From: Terriglobia bacterium | GTDB lineage: Bacteria; Acidobacteriota; Terriglobia; Terriglobales; Acidobacteriaceae | Reading direction: 5' to 3' | Assembly: GCA_020073185.1 (NCBI GenBank) | Contig: JAIQFT010000008.1 | Coordinates: forward strand, 62,001 to 126,000 | Length of the DNA stretch: 64,000 nt | Translations under genes and position numbers: made by a program | Notes under the pieces: generated by a model | Databases searched by the model: none | What the model was told of the DNA's origin: nothing | What the model saw: the letters and a program-made list of their open reading frames with translations, nothing else | Shown: positions 1 to 8,784 of the stretch, in pieces | How the letters are laid out: every line of letters starts with the position of its first letter | Numbering within the stretch: position 1 is the stretch's first letter

Positions 1-1226
1 CAGCGCATCTTGGGATCAAAGATAACGACGTCGGCGTGTGCTCCGGGGGCGAGGGTGCCGCGGCCGCGCAGGTTCATGATGCGTGCCGGATTGGCGGAGA
101 GCAGTTCGATGAGGCGCCGCAGAGGAATATTTTTCTCGCGATGCAGGCGCGTGATGGTCAATGCCAGCGCGGTTTCCAGCCCGATGATGCCAAAGGGAGC
201 GCGGTCGAACTCGACCTGCTTTTCATGCTCGGCGTGGGGGGCGTGGTCGGTGGCGATGGCGTCCATGGTGCCGTCCGCCAGGGCGGCGAGCAGAGCCTCG
301 CGGTCGGCGGCGGAGCGCAGCGGCGGGTTCATCTTGTAATTGGGGTCGTACTCACCGACGTTCTCATCGAGCAGCGTGAAATGGTGCGGCGTGACCTCGC
401 AGGTGACGTGGACGCGGTCGCGCTTGCCGCGGCGCACGGCTTTGAGGGCAGCGGCGGTGGAGAGATGCGCGACGTGCAGATGTCCCTGGGTGGCGCGCGC
501 CAGCTCGATATCTCGCTCCACGATACGTGATTCGGCTTCGACGGGCATGCCGCGCAGGCCGAGCCGGAAGGCCGTGGGGCCGTCGTTCATGCTGGCGCCC
601 GCAGTCATGCGCGTGTCCTCGGCGTGTTGAATGATCGGGATCTTAAGGCGCGCGCCCAGGCTCAGCGCCTCGCGCATGAGCTTGTCGTCGAGGATGGGAC
701 GGCCATCGTCGGAGAAAGCGACGGCGCCGGCGCGCTGCAGAGCGTAGAAGTCGGAGAGTTGTTCGCCGTTGCTGCCGATGGTGGCGGCGGCGATGGGGAA
801 AACGTTGACCACCGCGCCGCGCGCCGCCTGCTGCATCCAGGCGACGGTCTCGACCGAATCGTTGACCGGCGAGGTGTTGGGCATCGGGCAGACGGAGGTA
901 AATCCGCCCGCGGCGGCGGCGGCGGCGCCGCTGGCGATGGATTCCTTGTGCGACTGGCCGGGTTCGCGCAGGTGAACGTGGAGGTCAATGAAACCGGGCG
1001 CGACGATGAGGCCGCGGGCATCGAGCGTCTCGGCGGCGTGGCCGATGAGCTCGGAGCGCGGGGCGAGTTCGGCGACGCTGCCATCGCGGAGAAGGAGGTC
1101 AAGTTCGGCGTCGGTGTTGGTCGCCGGGTCAATAATGCGTCCGCCGCGGATGAGCAGGGAGTTGGGCAGAGCCTTCTCGCCTGGTGAGGGTTCGCGGCGT
1201 GCCGCGGGTTGTGAGTTCTTGGCCAT
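1..1226 (-). CDS. pyrC: Dihydroorotase, 3' end beyond the left edge
   Basis: Dihydroorotase closes carbamoyl-aspartate to dihydroorotate, the third step of pyrimidine synthesis, in the cytoplasm. The visible 408 codons show the amidohydrolase metal motif HVH (residues 83 and 85, in DLHVHLREP), the family signature GLETAL, and a closing amidohydrolase segment ending ADVVIFDP, so only about 15-25 residues are missing past base 1. The ATG at 1226 is the first start in this frame. It lies 212 bases downstream of pyrB on the same strand, so it is probably the third gene of a pyrR-pyrB-pyrC operon. The assignment to the class I, PyrC-like dihydroorotase/allantoinase family is firm; pyrC rather than an allantoinase is chosen from the pyr context. 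Confidence 0.93.
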   Translation of the reverse strand, partial: MAKNSQPAARREPSPGEKALPNSLLIRGGRIIDPATNTDAELDLLLRDGSVAELAPRSELIGHAAETLDARGLIVAPGFIDLHVHLREPGQSHKESIASGAAAAAAGGFTSVCPMPNTSPVNDSVETVAWMQQAARGAVVNVFPIAAATIGSNGEQLSDFYALQRAGAVAFSDDGRPILDDKLMREALSLGARLKIPIIQHAEDTRMTAGASMNDGPTAFRLGLRGMPVEAESRIVERDIELARATQGHLHVAHLSTAAALKAVRRGKRDRVHVTCEVTPHHFTLLDENVGEYDPNYKMNPPLRSAADREALLAALADGTMDAIATDHAPHAEHEKQVEFDRAPFGIIGLETALALTITRLHREKNIPLRRLIELLSANPARIMNLRGRGTLAPGAHADVVIFDPKMR

Positions 1227-1438
1227 CAGTGCGGAGGTTTCACGTTTCGCGTTTCAAGTTTTGCATTGTTCTGCTGTCATCGGCGGCGATTCGCGAACGA
1301 GCAGAGGTCCTTCGACTCGGACGCGCAAAAGCGGCGCGTTCTCGTTCAGGATGACATCCATCAAAATTGCATGCCAATAACGTCCTTCTAAACTCCGAAC
1401 TCCGAATCCCGGACTCCGAAAACCGGGAACCGAAAACC
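1227..1438. repeat. pyrB-pyrC spacer with stem-loop and word-like repeat
   Basis: This spacer holds two repeat types and no gene. At 1295-1347 an interrupted stem is formed by gaacgag and ctcgttc around a ccttcgactcgg segment, followed by aggatgaca, a combination often seen in acidobacterial intergenic repeats. At 1385-1440 short words built on aactccgaa/ccggactccgaa repeat imperfectly. The stem could act on operon mRNA, but no T-run follows it on the minus strand, so I do not call a terminator. Confidence 0.5.
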
Positions 1439-2386
1439 TCATACCCTGATCTCCAGCGCCCTTGCCAAGATCGCCATGCGCACAGGGACGCCGTTGGCCA
1501 CCTGCTGCAGCACCACCGACTGCCGGGCATCGGCGAGTTCGCCGGTCAGTTCCATGCCGCGAATGATGGGACCAGGGTGCATGAGGATGGCGTCTCTCTT
1601 GGCGAATTTGAGGCGCTCCGGCGTCACTTGATATTGCGCGATGTACTGTTCCACGCCGATCTGCCTTCCTGCCAGACGTTCCTTCTGAATGCGCAAAACC
1701 ATGACCACGTCGGCGCCGCGGAGGGCCTCACCGACATTGCGCGTTACCTGCACGCCGGGCGCAAGCGTGGCGGCGGAGTCGGGCGCGAGTTCGGGTGGAC
1801 CGCAAAGCATGACTTTGGCGCCGAAGCGGCTGAGCAGGTAGACCTCGGAACGCGCGACGCGGCTGTGGTAGATGTCGCCGACGATGGCCACGCGCAGCCC
1901 GTGCAAAGTTTTCTTGTGTTGCAGGATGGTGAAAGCGTCGAGCAGCGCCTGCGAGGGGTGCTCGTGCATGCCGTCGCCGGCATTGATGACCGGAACGTCC
2001 ACATGGCGGGCGAGCATGTGCGGCGCGCCCGAAGACGGATGGCGAATGATCATGACCTGCGCTCCGAGGGCGCGGATGGTCAGGCCGGTGTCCACCAGGG
2101 ACTCGCCTTTTTCGACACTGGACGCGGTGGGATGCACGATGGTGGTGGTTGCGCCCAGGACCTTGGCGGCGAATTCGAAGGAAATCCGGGTGCGCGTAGA
2201 AGCCTCGTAAAAGAGCAGGGCGACGCGTTTTTCCTTGAACAGGGGACGGGGGCGGGCACGCTGAAAACGCTTCGCCAGCCGCAGAATGGCGGTGATGTCG
2301 TCGGTTTCGAGCTGTTCAATGCCCAGCAGGGAGGCGTGCGCCAGCTTGCGTCGCGCTGCCGCCGGAGCTTCGGTCTTGGCGATCAG
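1439..2386 (-). CDS. pyrB: Aspartate carbamoyltransferase catalytic chain
   Basis: Condenses carbamoyl phosphate with aspartate in the second pyrimidine step. The reading frame shows the carbamoyl-phosphate motif STRTR (residues 63-67 from the proposed start), an SVEKGES loop and HPGP near the C-terminus; 315 residues matches the usual length of about 310. Between the upstream in-frame stop and codon 84 there is no ATG, GTG or TTG. Homology to the N-terminal helix begins near residue 20, so the likeliest start is a CTG at 2386 that overlaps the pyrR stop as CTGA, in the manner of an ATGA coupling. ATT at codon 23 is a poorer alternative. The function is secure; the start codon is inferred. 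Confidence 0.93.
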   Translation of the reverse strand: MIAKTEAPAAARRKLAHASLLGIEQLETDDITAILRLAKRFQRARPRPLFKEKRVALLFYEASTRTRISFEFAAKVLGATTTIVHPTASSVEKGESLVDTGLTIRALGAQVMIIRHPSSGAPHMLARHVDVPVINAGDGMHEHPSQALLDAFTILQHKKTLHGLRVAIVGDIYHSRVARSEVYLLSRFGAKVMLCGPPELAPDSAATLAPGVQVTRNVGEALRGADVVMVLRIQKERLAGRQIGVEQYIAQYQVTPERLKFAKRDAILMHPGPIIRGMELTGELADARQSVVLQQVANGVPVRMAILARALEIRV

Positions 2387-2955
2387 GTTTCCTTCTCCAC
2401 CAGCAGCACTTTCTCGATGCCGTCGGTTTCCTGGAGTTTGACCTCGATAATTTCGTTGCGCGTAGTCTGCACGGTGCGGCCGACGAAGCCGGCTTCGATG
2501 GGCAGCTCGCGATGGCCGCGGTCAATCAGTGCGAGCAATTGCACGCGAGCGGGACGGCCGTGATCCATCAGCGCGTCGAGCGCGGCGCGCGTGGTGCGTC
2601 CGGTATAGAGCACGTCGTCGCAGAGGACGATATACATGCCGGTGACCGGGCAGCCAATCTCCGCTTTCTGCACCACCGGCTTGGACCCAACGGTGGACAG
2701 GTCGTCACGGTAGAGCGAGATGTCGAGCGTGCCCACGGGAACGGCCATGCCTTCGATGCGTTGAATGAGTTTGGCCAGGCGCTGCGCGATGGGAACGCCG
2801 CGGCGCCTGATCCCGACTAATGCAAGGTCCTTGATGCCGTTATTTTTCTCGATGATTTCGTGTGCCAACCGCACCAGCGTGCGCTCGATTTCGGAGGCGG
2901 ACATGAGTTGTGCCTTCAGGCGCAGCTTGGGGGTTGACGCGGGAGTGGAACTCAT
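2383..2955 (-). CDS. pyrR: Bifunctional pyr regulator / uracil phosphoribosyltransferase
   Basis: PyrR-family protein of 190 residues from the ATG at 2955. It has the PRPP-binding signature LCDDVLYTGRTTRAAL and the conserved YRDDL segment. In Bacillus PyrR binds pyr mRNA to control attenuation and has weak UPRTase activity; here it is the first gene of pyrR-pyrB-pyrC. An upstream ATG at 3000 would add 15 residues encoded by the intergenic aattggc/gattagc repeat, so I reject it. The stop overlaps the putative CTG start of pyrB. I did not find a clear PyrR binding loop upstream, so attenuation here is not shown. Confidence 0.92.
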   Translation of the reverse strand: MSSTPASTPKLRLKAQLMSASEIERTLVRLAHEIIEKNNGIKDLALVGIRRRGVPIAQRLAKLIQRIEGMAVPVGTLDISLYRDDLSTVGSKPVVQKAEIGCPVTGMYIVLCDDVLYTGRTTRAALDALMDHGRPARVQLLALIDRGHRELPIEAGFVGRTVQTTRNEIIEVKLQETDGIEKVLLVEKET

Positions 2956-2969
2956 GGCGGGCAAATCAT

Positions 2970-3130
2970 AAAGAAGCAATTGGCGATTAGCAATTGGCAA
3001 TTAGCGATTAGCGCCGAGCGGGAGGGTGGTTTTCGGTTTTCAGTTGTCGGCGATCGGTCCCCGGACGGAACTCCGTAGTCCGGAGTCGGGTGTCCGGACC
3101 TGGACCGCACAGACTACCGACTACCGAGAA
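2970..3130. repeat. Word-like intergenic repeats upstream of pyrR
   Basis: Two tandem-like degenerate blocks: 2975-3014 is built from aattggcgatt/agcaattggc words, and 3027-3128 from ttttcggttttcag, ccggagtc and gactaccgacta words. They have no coding potential and belong to a style of repeat that recurs in many gaps of this window (see findings). Confidence 0.5.
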
Positions 3131-3151
3131 ACACCGCCTCCGCTGGCAGGC

Positions 3152-3835
3152 CTAGCTTTGTCGATCATGCGGACTCTTGCCCAGCAGCCAGGCTCCGACG
3201 GCACCGCCCAGGCTGGAGAGCGCAAGGAATGCAGCCAGAAAAAACACCAGCACGATGGTGATCAACAGCGCCATGCCAGCGGGGGTCACCAACTGCTGCA
3301 GGGCCTGTTGCGCGCGGGGGTCGGCGTTGCGGGCGGCGGCCTGCTGGATGACCTGCTGCAACAACTGCCGCACGCGCCCGCTGCCGCGGCTGGCAAGCAA
3401 TTCCAGGGCCAAAATGATGGCAAAAACGCCGAAACCGAGGAGTCCCGTAACCGCTCCGATGCGCGCACCCAGGCCGGGGGTGAGGGTCGCCCGGGGAACG
3501 CGGCGGCGGTACGCGACGACCCCTAGGATGCCGCCGGCAACCAGCCACAACAGGAAGCCGGCGAAGGGGATGACCCATGCTATGGCGACGAAAAACCCAG
3601 CGACGGCGGCAGCGGGCACGGCCTGGGACCAGTCCAGCCCGGCCGGAGCGGCCGCGGGAGCGCCCTCCAGCGCGACCGGTTCGGCGGGAGGCTGGACCTC
3701 GGACGGGGTTCCCGGCGGCATGGGCTGAGTGGCCGGTTCGTCGTTCATGACCCGGATTTGAGGGGCGCCGCAATGCTTGCAGAAGGCCGTTCCGTCCTCT
3801 ACCGCGGCGCCGCACTGATGGCAAGGATGTTCCAT
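3152..3835 (-). CDS. Zinc-ribbon multi-pass membrane protein, function unknown
   Basis: 227 residues. The N-terminus is a double CxxC zinc ribbon (CHQC at 5-8, CKHC at 19-22), followed by a Pro/Ala-rich linker (about 35-70) and then four hydrophobic segments: roughly 75-95, 97-110, 128-147 and 190-220. A polar, Gln/Ala-rich helix containing RQLLQQVIQQAA lies before the last membrane segment. Similar zinc-ribbon plus DUF4190-like proteins occur in Acidobacteria, but no function is established. It lies upstream of the pyr operon on the same strand, separated by about 200 bases of repeats, so it is probably an independent unit. Confidence 0.75.
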   Translation of the reverse strand: MEHPCHQCGAAVEDGTAFCKHCGAPQIRVMNDEPATQPMPPGTPSEVQPPAEPVALEGAPAAAPAGLDWSQAVPAAAVAGFFVAIAWVIPFAGFLLWLVAGGILGVVAYRRRVPRATLTPGLGARIGAVTGLLGFGVFAIILALELLASRGSGRVRQLLQQVIQQAAARNADPRAQQALQQLVTPAGMALLITIVLVFFLAAFLALSSLGGAVGAWLLGKSPHDRQS

Positions 3836-3946
3836 GGGTCGAGTTTCAACCTAACAGGTGGATGTGATAAGAGGCAAGAACAGGAGGCCTTAGGGCGAGC
3901 TGCGCGGAGGCCGGTCCCTCCCCCAAGATTGCGGTTACGGCCCAAC

Positions 3947-3974
3947 TTGGCGCGTGCTTGCCCGCGGCTATGAT
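3947..3974 (+). promoter_or_regulatory. Possible sigma-70 promoter upstream of PIN-TRAM gene
   Basis: TTGGCG at 3947-3952 and TATGAT at 3969-3974 are separated by 16 bases and followed by an AT-rich stretch. This is the only promoter-like pair I see in the 250-base divergent gap before the gene at 4088. It is a motif match only. Confidence 0.35.
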
Positions 3975-4087
3975 GATATAAATTATTCATTCATAATCGG
4001 TAAGCCCCGGGTGCAACGGGGTTCCCCTTCCCTGTGAGCTCGTGACGGTAGGGCATCTGGCTGGAAAATTGGCCAGGGGAGGTCCCT

Positions 4088-5206
4088 ATGGATATAGTCT
4101 TTATACGACTTATTTTTGTTCTGACAATCGCGGCGGTCTGCGACCTGCTGCAGCCGTTCGGACTCAGTTCACGGGCCGACGCCGTGGTGGGGGCCGCCAT
4201 CGGGCTGGCCATCGTTCTCTTCGAGATGCGCCTGCGGGAGATCAGCCTGAAGCGGCTGATCGGATCGGCCATCGGAAGCGTGCTCGGCATCTTCGGCGCC
4301 TACCTGTTCAGCCTGGTGATTCGCAATTCTCTCAAGCCGGGCCCCACGCAGAGCTTCCTGCAACTGATGGTCATCCTGCTGATGGCGTATGTCGGGCTGA
4401 TCGTGGGAGCGAACAAAGGCGACCTGCTGAACTTGTCGGCGCTGGGCGGCATCTTCGGCGGGGAAAAGCAGGCCAAGAAGAGCCACAAAATCCTGGATAC
4501 CAGCGTCATTATAGACGGGCGGATTGCCGACATCGCGGAAACCGGCTTTCTGGACGGCGTACTAGTGATCCCGCAGTTTGTGCTGCGCGAACTGCAACTG
4601 GTGGCCGACAGCGCCGACTCGCTGAAGCGCAATCGCGGCCGCCGCGGGCTGGACATCCTGCAACGCATTCAGAAGATCGCCACGCTGCAGGTGCAGATCG
4701 TGGAAAACGACTTTCCCGCCATCCGCGAAGTGGACATGAAGCTGATCGAGCTGGCCAAGTTTCTGGAGGGCAAGATCGTCACCAACGACTTCAACCTCAA
4801 TAAAGTGGCACAACTGCAGGGCGTGGAAGTGCTCAACATCAATGAGCTGGCGAACTCGCTGAAGCCGATTGTGCTGCCCGGCGAGACGATGCGCGTGTTT
4901 ATTCTCAAGGAGGGCAAGGAGTACAACCAGGGGGTAGCGTATCTGGACGACGGAACCATGGTCGTGGTGGACAATGCGCGCAAGATGATTGGCAAGACGA
5001 TCGACATCGCGGTGACCTCGGTGCTGCAGACCACGGCGGGGAAGATGATCTTCGGGAAGTTCGACGAGCGTGCTGTGATGCGTCCCGAGCCGCCGCGCGG
5101 CGCCAACGTCCGTCCCGGGCAGCCGCAACCCAGCGCCCCGTCGCCGACGGTTGCTCCTCCGGGCGCGCCGGCGGTGGCATCGGAAAGACCAGCGGAACCG
5201 GTGTAG
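4088..5206 (+). CDS. YacL-type membrane PIN-TRAM domain protein
   Basis: 372 residues with the YacL layout. Four hydrophobic segments occupy about residues 1-120, a PIN nuclease domain starts at DTSVIIDGRIADI (about 137) and includes a second acidic cluster at EVDMKLIELAK and TNDFNL, and a TRAM RNA-binding domain follows (about 270-335). The C-terminus is a Pro/Ala-rich low-complexity tail. PIN acidic residues usually bind Mg2+ for RNA cleavage; TRAM domains bind RNA. In Bacillus, yacL lies next to ispD-ispF, and here ispD-ispF are about 3.6 kb downstream, a loosely conserved neighbourhood. Start ATG at 4088 follows gggagg with good spacing. Confidence 0.88.
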   Translation: MDIVFIRLIFVLTIAAVCDLLQPFGLSSRADAVVGAAIGLAIVLFEMRLREISLKRLIGSAIGSVLGIFGAYLFSLVIRNSLKPGPTQSFLQLMVILLMAYVGLIVGANKGDLLNLSALGGIFGGEKQAKKSHKILDTSVIIDGRIADIAETGFLDGVLVIPQFVLRELQLVADSADSLKRNRGRRGLDILQRIQKIATLQVQIVENDFPAIREVDMKLIELAKFLEGKIVTNDFNLNKVAQLQGVEVLNINELANSLKPIVLPGETMRVFILKEGKEYNQGVAYLDDGTMVVVDNARKMIGKTIDIAVTSVLQTTAGKMIFGKFDERAVMRPEPPRGANVRPGQPQPSAPSPTVAPPGAPAVASERPAEPV

Positions 5207-5377
5207 GGAGATTCGGATTGGGAGTCTGAAGGATCACCGCATTTCCGCTCTGACGACCAAACGTGCCCCAGGTTGTACGCGGCGCCTCAGATCAGCAGGC
5301 CGTCATTTCTACTCGCCAACGCAGCACGAAGTGGGACACCGAGTGTGCTGGCCGGACCGAGAAATGCGGTTGGGAAC

Positions 5378-5743
5378 TCAGCCTCGATTCCTCCACACCA
5401 CCTCTCTCTGATTCTTGATCCGCAGGGCTCCACCATCGGAGGGGTCAAAAAAGAAAACGAATTCGTGGGCTCCATCAGCATCCACGGAATGGACAGTGTA
5501 GACGGTCTGCTTGCCGTCCTGTCGGACATCAATGCTCAAGATCGGTTGAATCGTGGGTGAAGCGTCTTGGCCGACTCCGAAGAGGACGTAGTCCTTCTCG
5601 AATTTCAGATAGCGGCCTTGGTAGGCGGGAACGTCGGTCGTCCACACGCCGAGCAATTCCTGGGGCGGGGATTTGATCCCCCGATTGCAGGCCAGGCAAC
5701 TCACCAGTAGAACTACAATGAGGGCAACTCTTCTCCGTGACAT
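5378..5743 (-). CDS. Small lipoprotein, function unknown
   Basis: 121 residues from the ATG at 5743, preceded by a GGGAGCG ribosome site. The N-terminus MSRRRVALIVVLLVSCLAC reads as a signal peptide with a lipobox-like LVSC/CLAC region. The mature part is mostly beta-like and has no recognised motif. An alternative start at 5779 would overlap the upstream HD-GYP gene. It is the last gene of a minus-strand set pseudopilin, HD-GYP, lipoprotein, with a 19-base gap to the gene before it, so it may be membrane-associated with that signalling module. Confidence 0.6.
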   Translation of the reverse strand: MSRRRVALIVVLLVSCLACNRGIKSPPQELLGVWTTDVPAYQGRYLKFEKDYVLFGVGQDASPTIQPILSIDVRQDGKQTVYTVHSVDADGAHEFVFFFDPSDGGALRIKNQREVVWRNRG

Positions 5744-5762
5744 CGCGCGCTCCCGCGTGCAT

Positions 5763-7892
5763 TCATGACCGCTGCTCAATCATTTCGGATGGCTCCGGCA
5801 TACCGGATAACTCAGGGTCTTCCGCGCACAAGCGATGGAAAACCTCGATCACGCGGGGATCGAACTGCGTCCCGGAACCGCCTTCGATGATTTCAATCAC
5901 CTTGGCCCGCGGCAACCCGCGGCGATAGGGACGGTTGGAAATCAACGCATCATAACAATCAGCCACGGCGAAAATGCGGGCGTGGAGGCTGATCTGCTCT
6001 CCCGCCAAGCCCTCCGGGTACCCGCTGCCATCGAACCATTCGTGATGCTGGGCCACGATCGGCAGAGCTTCCCGAAGGCCGGGAACAGGTTCGAGAATTC
6101 GCACGCCGATGCGGACGTGATCGCGCATGGTCTGCATTTCTTTTTGGTCGAGCTTTCCGGGCTTATCGAGGATTTCCGGTGGCGTGCCTATTTTGCCGAT
6201 GTCGTGCAGCAACCCTCCGCGGTGCATGATCTGCAGTTCCTTCGGCGAAACCCCCATCGCCCTTGCAATCTTCCCCGCGAGGTGGGTCACGCGCTCGGAG
6301 TGCCCGGCAGTCCAAGCCGATTTCGCATCAATGGCACGCGCCAGCGCGCTCAAGGCTCCCCAGTGAAGTTGTTCCAAAGCCTCCATCAGTTGGATGTTGG
6401 ACAACGCGACCGCAAGCTGGTCGGCAACCTGCCGGGTCTGCTCGAGGTCTTCCTTGGCTCCTGCGAGGACGTGCGTATGCGCGCAGATCAGTGCCCCGAA
6501 AGCCCTCCCATCCACGTGGACGGGCAGGATCAGAAACGCCGTCATGCCCTCGCCTGCCAGGGGCGCCAGGAACTCGGGGACGAGCTCACCGGGGGCAACG
6601 AGCCAAGACGTGTGATTGCGCTGAAGCTGCGCCAAATCCTGGCCGGAGAAACTCGTCTCCACGCGCCGGCAGGGGAGGCTCCGGCTCGGAATCGTAAGGC
6701 TCAAGCTGGGAAGATTCTCGAGGTGCGGATCGCTCAACAACGCCACGGCGAAGCAGCCATGGGGCAGCAGATCGGGCATATGCTGCAAAACGGCGGCGAT
6801 GATTCCTTCCCGATTCAGGGAAGCCAGGATCGCCTGATCGATATCGTGGACCGTGCGGAGCGCATGAAACTGCCGGCCCAGGCGAGAGGACATGGCGTTG
6901 AAGGAACGCGCCAGGTTTTCGAACTCGTCACCGCTGCGCACGTCCACTCTGGCTTCAAAATGCTGCGCGCCGATTTGCTCGGTTCCTTCGGCCAGCTTTT
7001 CGAGGGGCACAAGGATACGGCGGATTTGGATCGAGCTGAGCAGGATAACCGCCAAAACTGCCAGTAGAACCACAAATGGGAATGTGGCTTGGAAATGCCG
7101 CATGGGGGCGAGGTTCTCGTCGCGCCTCTGGCTGAAGACAATGGTCCAATCCGGTGCCAGGAAATGAGCCTTGAGAAACAGCTTCCAGTAGGCTGAATCA
7201 TAGCGAATTCCACCGCTGTTCCAACTGAACAGGCGATTCGTATCGCCCGGCTTCCGCTCCAAGCTGCCGACAGCCTTCTGCAGCGCGGCGTTTTCCTCAC
7301 AGGAAAGCGCTTTGCCCGAAGTGTACACGCACAAGTTCACCCCAAAGGCCAACTTCTCCGGATCCCAGAGATAGCCCGGGTTGATCTCGGCCATCAGCGT
7401 TCCTGCTTGTGGCTGGGCGGGATCAATGAGGCGAATCATGCTGACGCAGCTAGCGGCGCGTCCGATGCAGGAGTCCACAACCAGCAGAGACTTGCCCGCC
7501 AGCAGGTGCTTCCGCTGCTCGGGGCTGAAGGCAGGTAAACGCAACGCTTTGCCGAGGGCTACGTTCTGCATTTCCCCCAGCGCGCCGAAGCTGGCAGCAT
7601 TCGTGAAGCGAGCCTTGAAAGTTTCTCCCAGCCCGGGTGAACGTCCCTGGGCGAGGTGCAAAGCCACGATCTTCATCTCGCCTTCCAGGCTTCCCAACCG
7701 TTCGTACTCTCCCATTCCCTCCGCTTTACTCGCCCGCTGCAGTTGGCTACGGCTCTGTTCAGCGAGCTGCTGTGAAACCGATTGGAGAGAAATGAAGGTC
7801 AAGGCAAGAATCGGTAGCAGGGCACAACAGACAAAGAGAATAAAAATTCGTCGCGCCACTTTGCTGCGCAGAAACGTGAAGTCCACCCTCAT
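5763..7892 (-). CDS. Membrane HAMP-GAF-HD-GYP cyclic-di-GMP phosphodiesterase
   Basis: 709 residues. A membrane segment at about 15-35 and a second at about 270-290 bound an extracytoplasmic sensor region. A HAMP linker (about 290-345), a GAF-like domain (about 370-500) and an HD-GYP domain (about 520-690) follow. Catalytic features are intact: HD at 563-564 (LLHDIGKIGTP), HH at 616-617 and the GYP signature in DGSGYPEGL. HD-GYP enzymes hydrolyse cyclic di-GMP to pGpG or GMP. The gene starts 5 bases after the pseudopilin stop, suggesting that pilus-like function and c-di-GMP turnover are co-expressed. Start is the ATG at 7892. Confidence 0.9.
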   Translation of the reverse strand: MRVDFTFLRSKVARRIFILFVCCALLPILALTFISLQSVSQQLAEQSRSQLQRASKAEGMGEYERLGSLEGEMKIVALHLAQGRSPGLGETFKARFTNAASFGALGEMQNVALGKALRLPAFSPEQRKHLLAGKSLLVVDSCIGRAASCVSMIRLIDPAQPQAGTLMAEINPGYLWDPEKLAFGVNLCVYTSGKALSCEENAALQKAVGSLERKPGDTNRLFSWNSGGIRYDSAYWKLFLKAHFLAPDWTIVFSQRRDENLAPMRHFQATFPFVVLLAVLAVILLSSIQIRRILVPLEKLAEGTEQIGAQHFEARVDVRSGDEFENLARSFNAMSSRLGRQFHALRTVHDIDQAILASLNREGIIAAVLQHMPDLLPHGCFAVALLSDPHLENLPSLSLTIPSRSLPCRRVETSFSGQDLAQLQRNHTSWLVAPGELVPEFLAPLAGEGMTAFLILPVHVDGRAFGALICAHTHVLAGAKEDLEQTRQVADQLAVALSNIQLMEALEQLHWGALSALARAIDAKSAWTAGHSERVTHLAGKIARAMGVSPKELQIMHRGGLLHDIGKIGTPPEILDKPGKLDQKEMQTMRDHVRIGVRILEPVPGLREALPIVAQHHEWFDGSGYPEGLAGEQISLHARIFAVADCYDALISNRPYRRGLPRAKVIEIIEGGSGTQFDPRVIEVFHRLCAEDPELSGMPEPSEMIEQRS

Positions 7893-7897
7893 CGCGC

Positions 7898-8404
7898 CTA
7901 GAAGTCCTTGCCGAGCCCAACGTATCCACCATCATTGGCCCAGATGATGTCGTCCTGGCTCTGTTTTGCCGTGAGCGGACTTACGCTCGCACCGTCTTTT
8001 CCCTTGCTGTAAAGGTCGAAGAAGCTGTTGATGGGAACCAGAAAACGGTCCTTGCGCATCTTTCCCTTGGCTTTGACGTCCTGAAGATTGAGGTATTGGT
8101 AGGGAGTACCCCAGGGATCGCGATGGGCCCCGTATCCGACCTCGTCCAGCGTATTGGGATAAGTGCCGCTGGTGAGTTGGAACGCCTGCACCTGACTTCC
8201 GATCGTACGGATGTCTCCGACGGCGCGTGCGACTTTAGCTCGATCCACGGCGGCCATCATGTTTGGAATGGCAATCGCGCACAGGGTGAGGATGACTGCC
8301 ACAGTCACGAGTAGCTCCACCAGCGTGAATCCGCGGGATTTCCCGTGGCCCTGACGCGACGCACTCGCAAAGGAACGCAATGCGCTGTCCCCAGCACGGT
8401 GCAT
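7898..8404 (-). CDS. Type II secretion / type IV pilus pseudopilin
   Basis: 168 residues from the ATG at 8404. A class III prepilin leader ends in G before FTLVELLVTVAVILT, with the conserved Glu at mature position 5. The C-terminal half (DPWGTPYQYLN, FFDLYSKGKDG) has the calcium-loop pattern of GspG-type major pseudopilins. A purine-rich GGGGGAGG lies almost on the ATG, so a TTG eight codons further in is a possible alternative start. The open frame extends to 8680, but that stretch is unlike a pilin. It is the first gene of a three-gene unit with the HD-GYP phosphodiesterase; no secretion ATPase or secretin is nearby. Confidence 0.85.
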   Translation of the reverse strand: MHRAGDSALRSFASASRQGHGKSRGFTLVELLVTVAVILTLCAIAIPNMMAAVDRAKVARAVGDIRTIGSQVQAFQLTSGTYPNTLDEVGYGAHRDPWGTPYQYLNLQDVKAKGKMRKDRFLVPINSFFDLYSKGKDGASVSPLTAKQSQDDIIWANDGGYVGLGKDF

Positions 8405-8784
8405 ACCTCCCCCGCAGACTAGACGATCAGAAGCAGACCCGTCGCGGCGCGCCACAACCGGCGGCAGCAGTTGGCGGTTCCGCGTTGCGTCCATGAAGTG
8501 CCACACGCCAGGATGATGGCAGAGCCGATTTCCATCCTTGTGTGATATTGAGCACATTGTTACTTCTGTAATTCCCAACCTGGGCGACTGCTGCACGGCT
8601 GGCCGCTTACGGGAAAGACTTGCATCGAGTTTGCCGAAGAAAAGTTGGCGGTGTTGCGCCGATTTGCCGTAAGTACGCAAAGACGAGGCGCAACGTGTTA
8701 GCGCTTCCGCTGGTATCGGCGGGAACCGATCTTGGCAACATGGATGGATGAGTCCGCCGCGGCTGTATATACTTGTTGCCCCTT

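Noticed and set aside
8405-8700. Cyclic-di-GMP riboswitch (GEMM) upstream of the pseudopilin
   Set aside because: The neighbourhood would fit, but I cannot find the conserved GEMM core or its stems in either strand.
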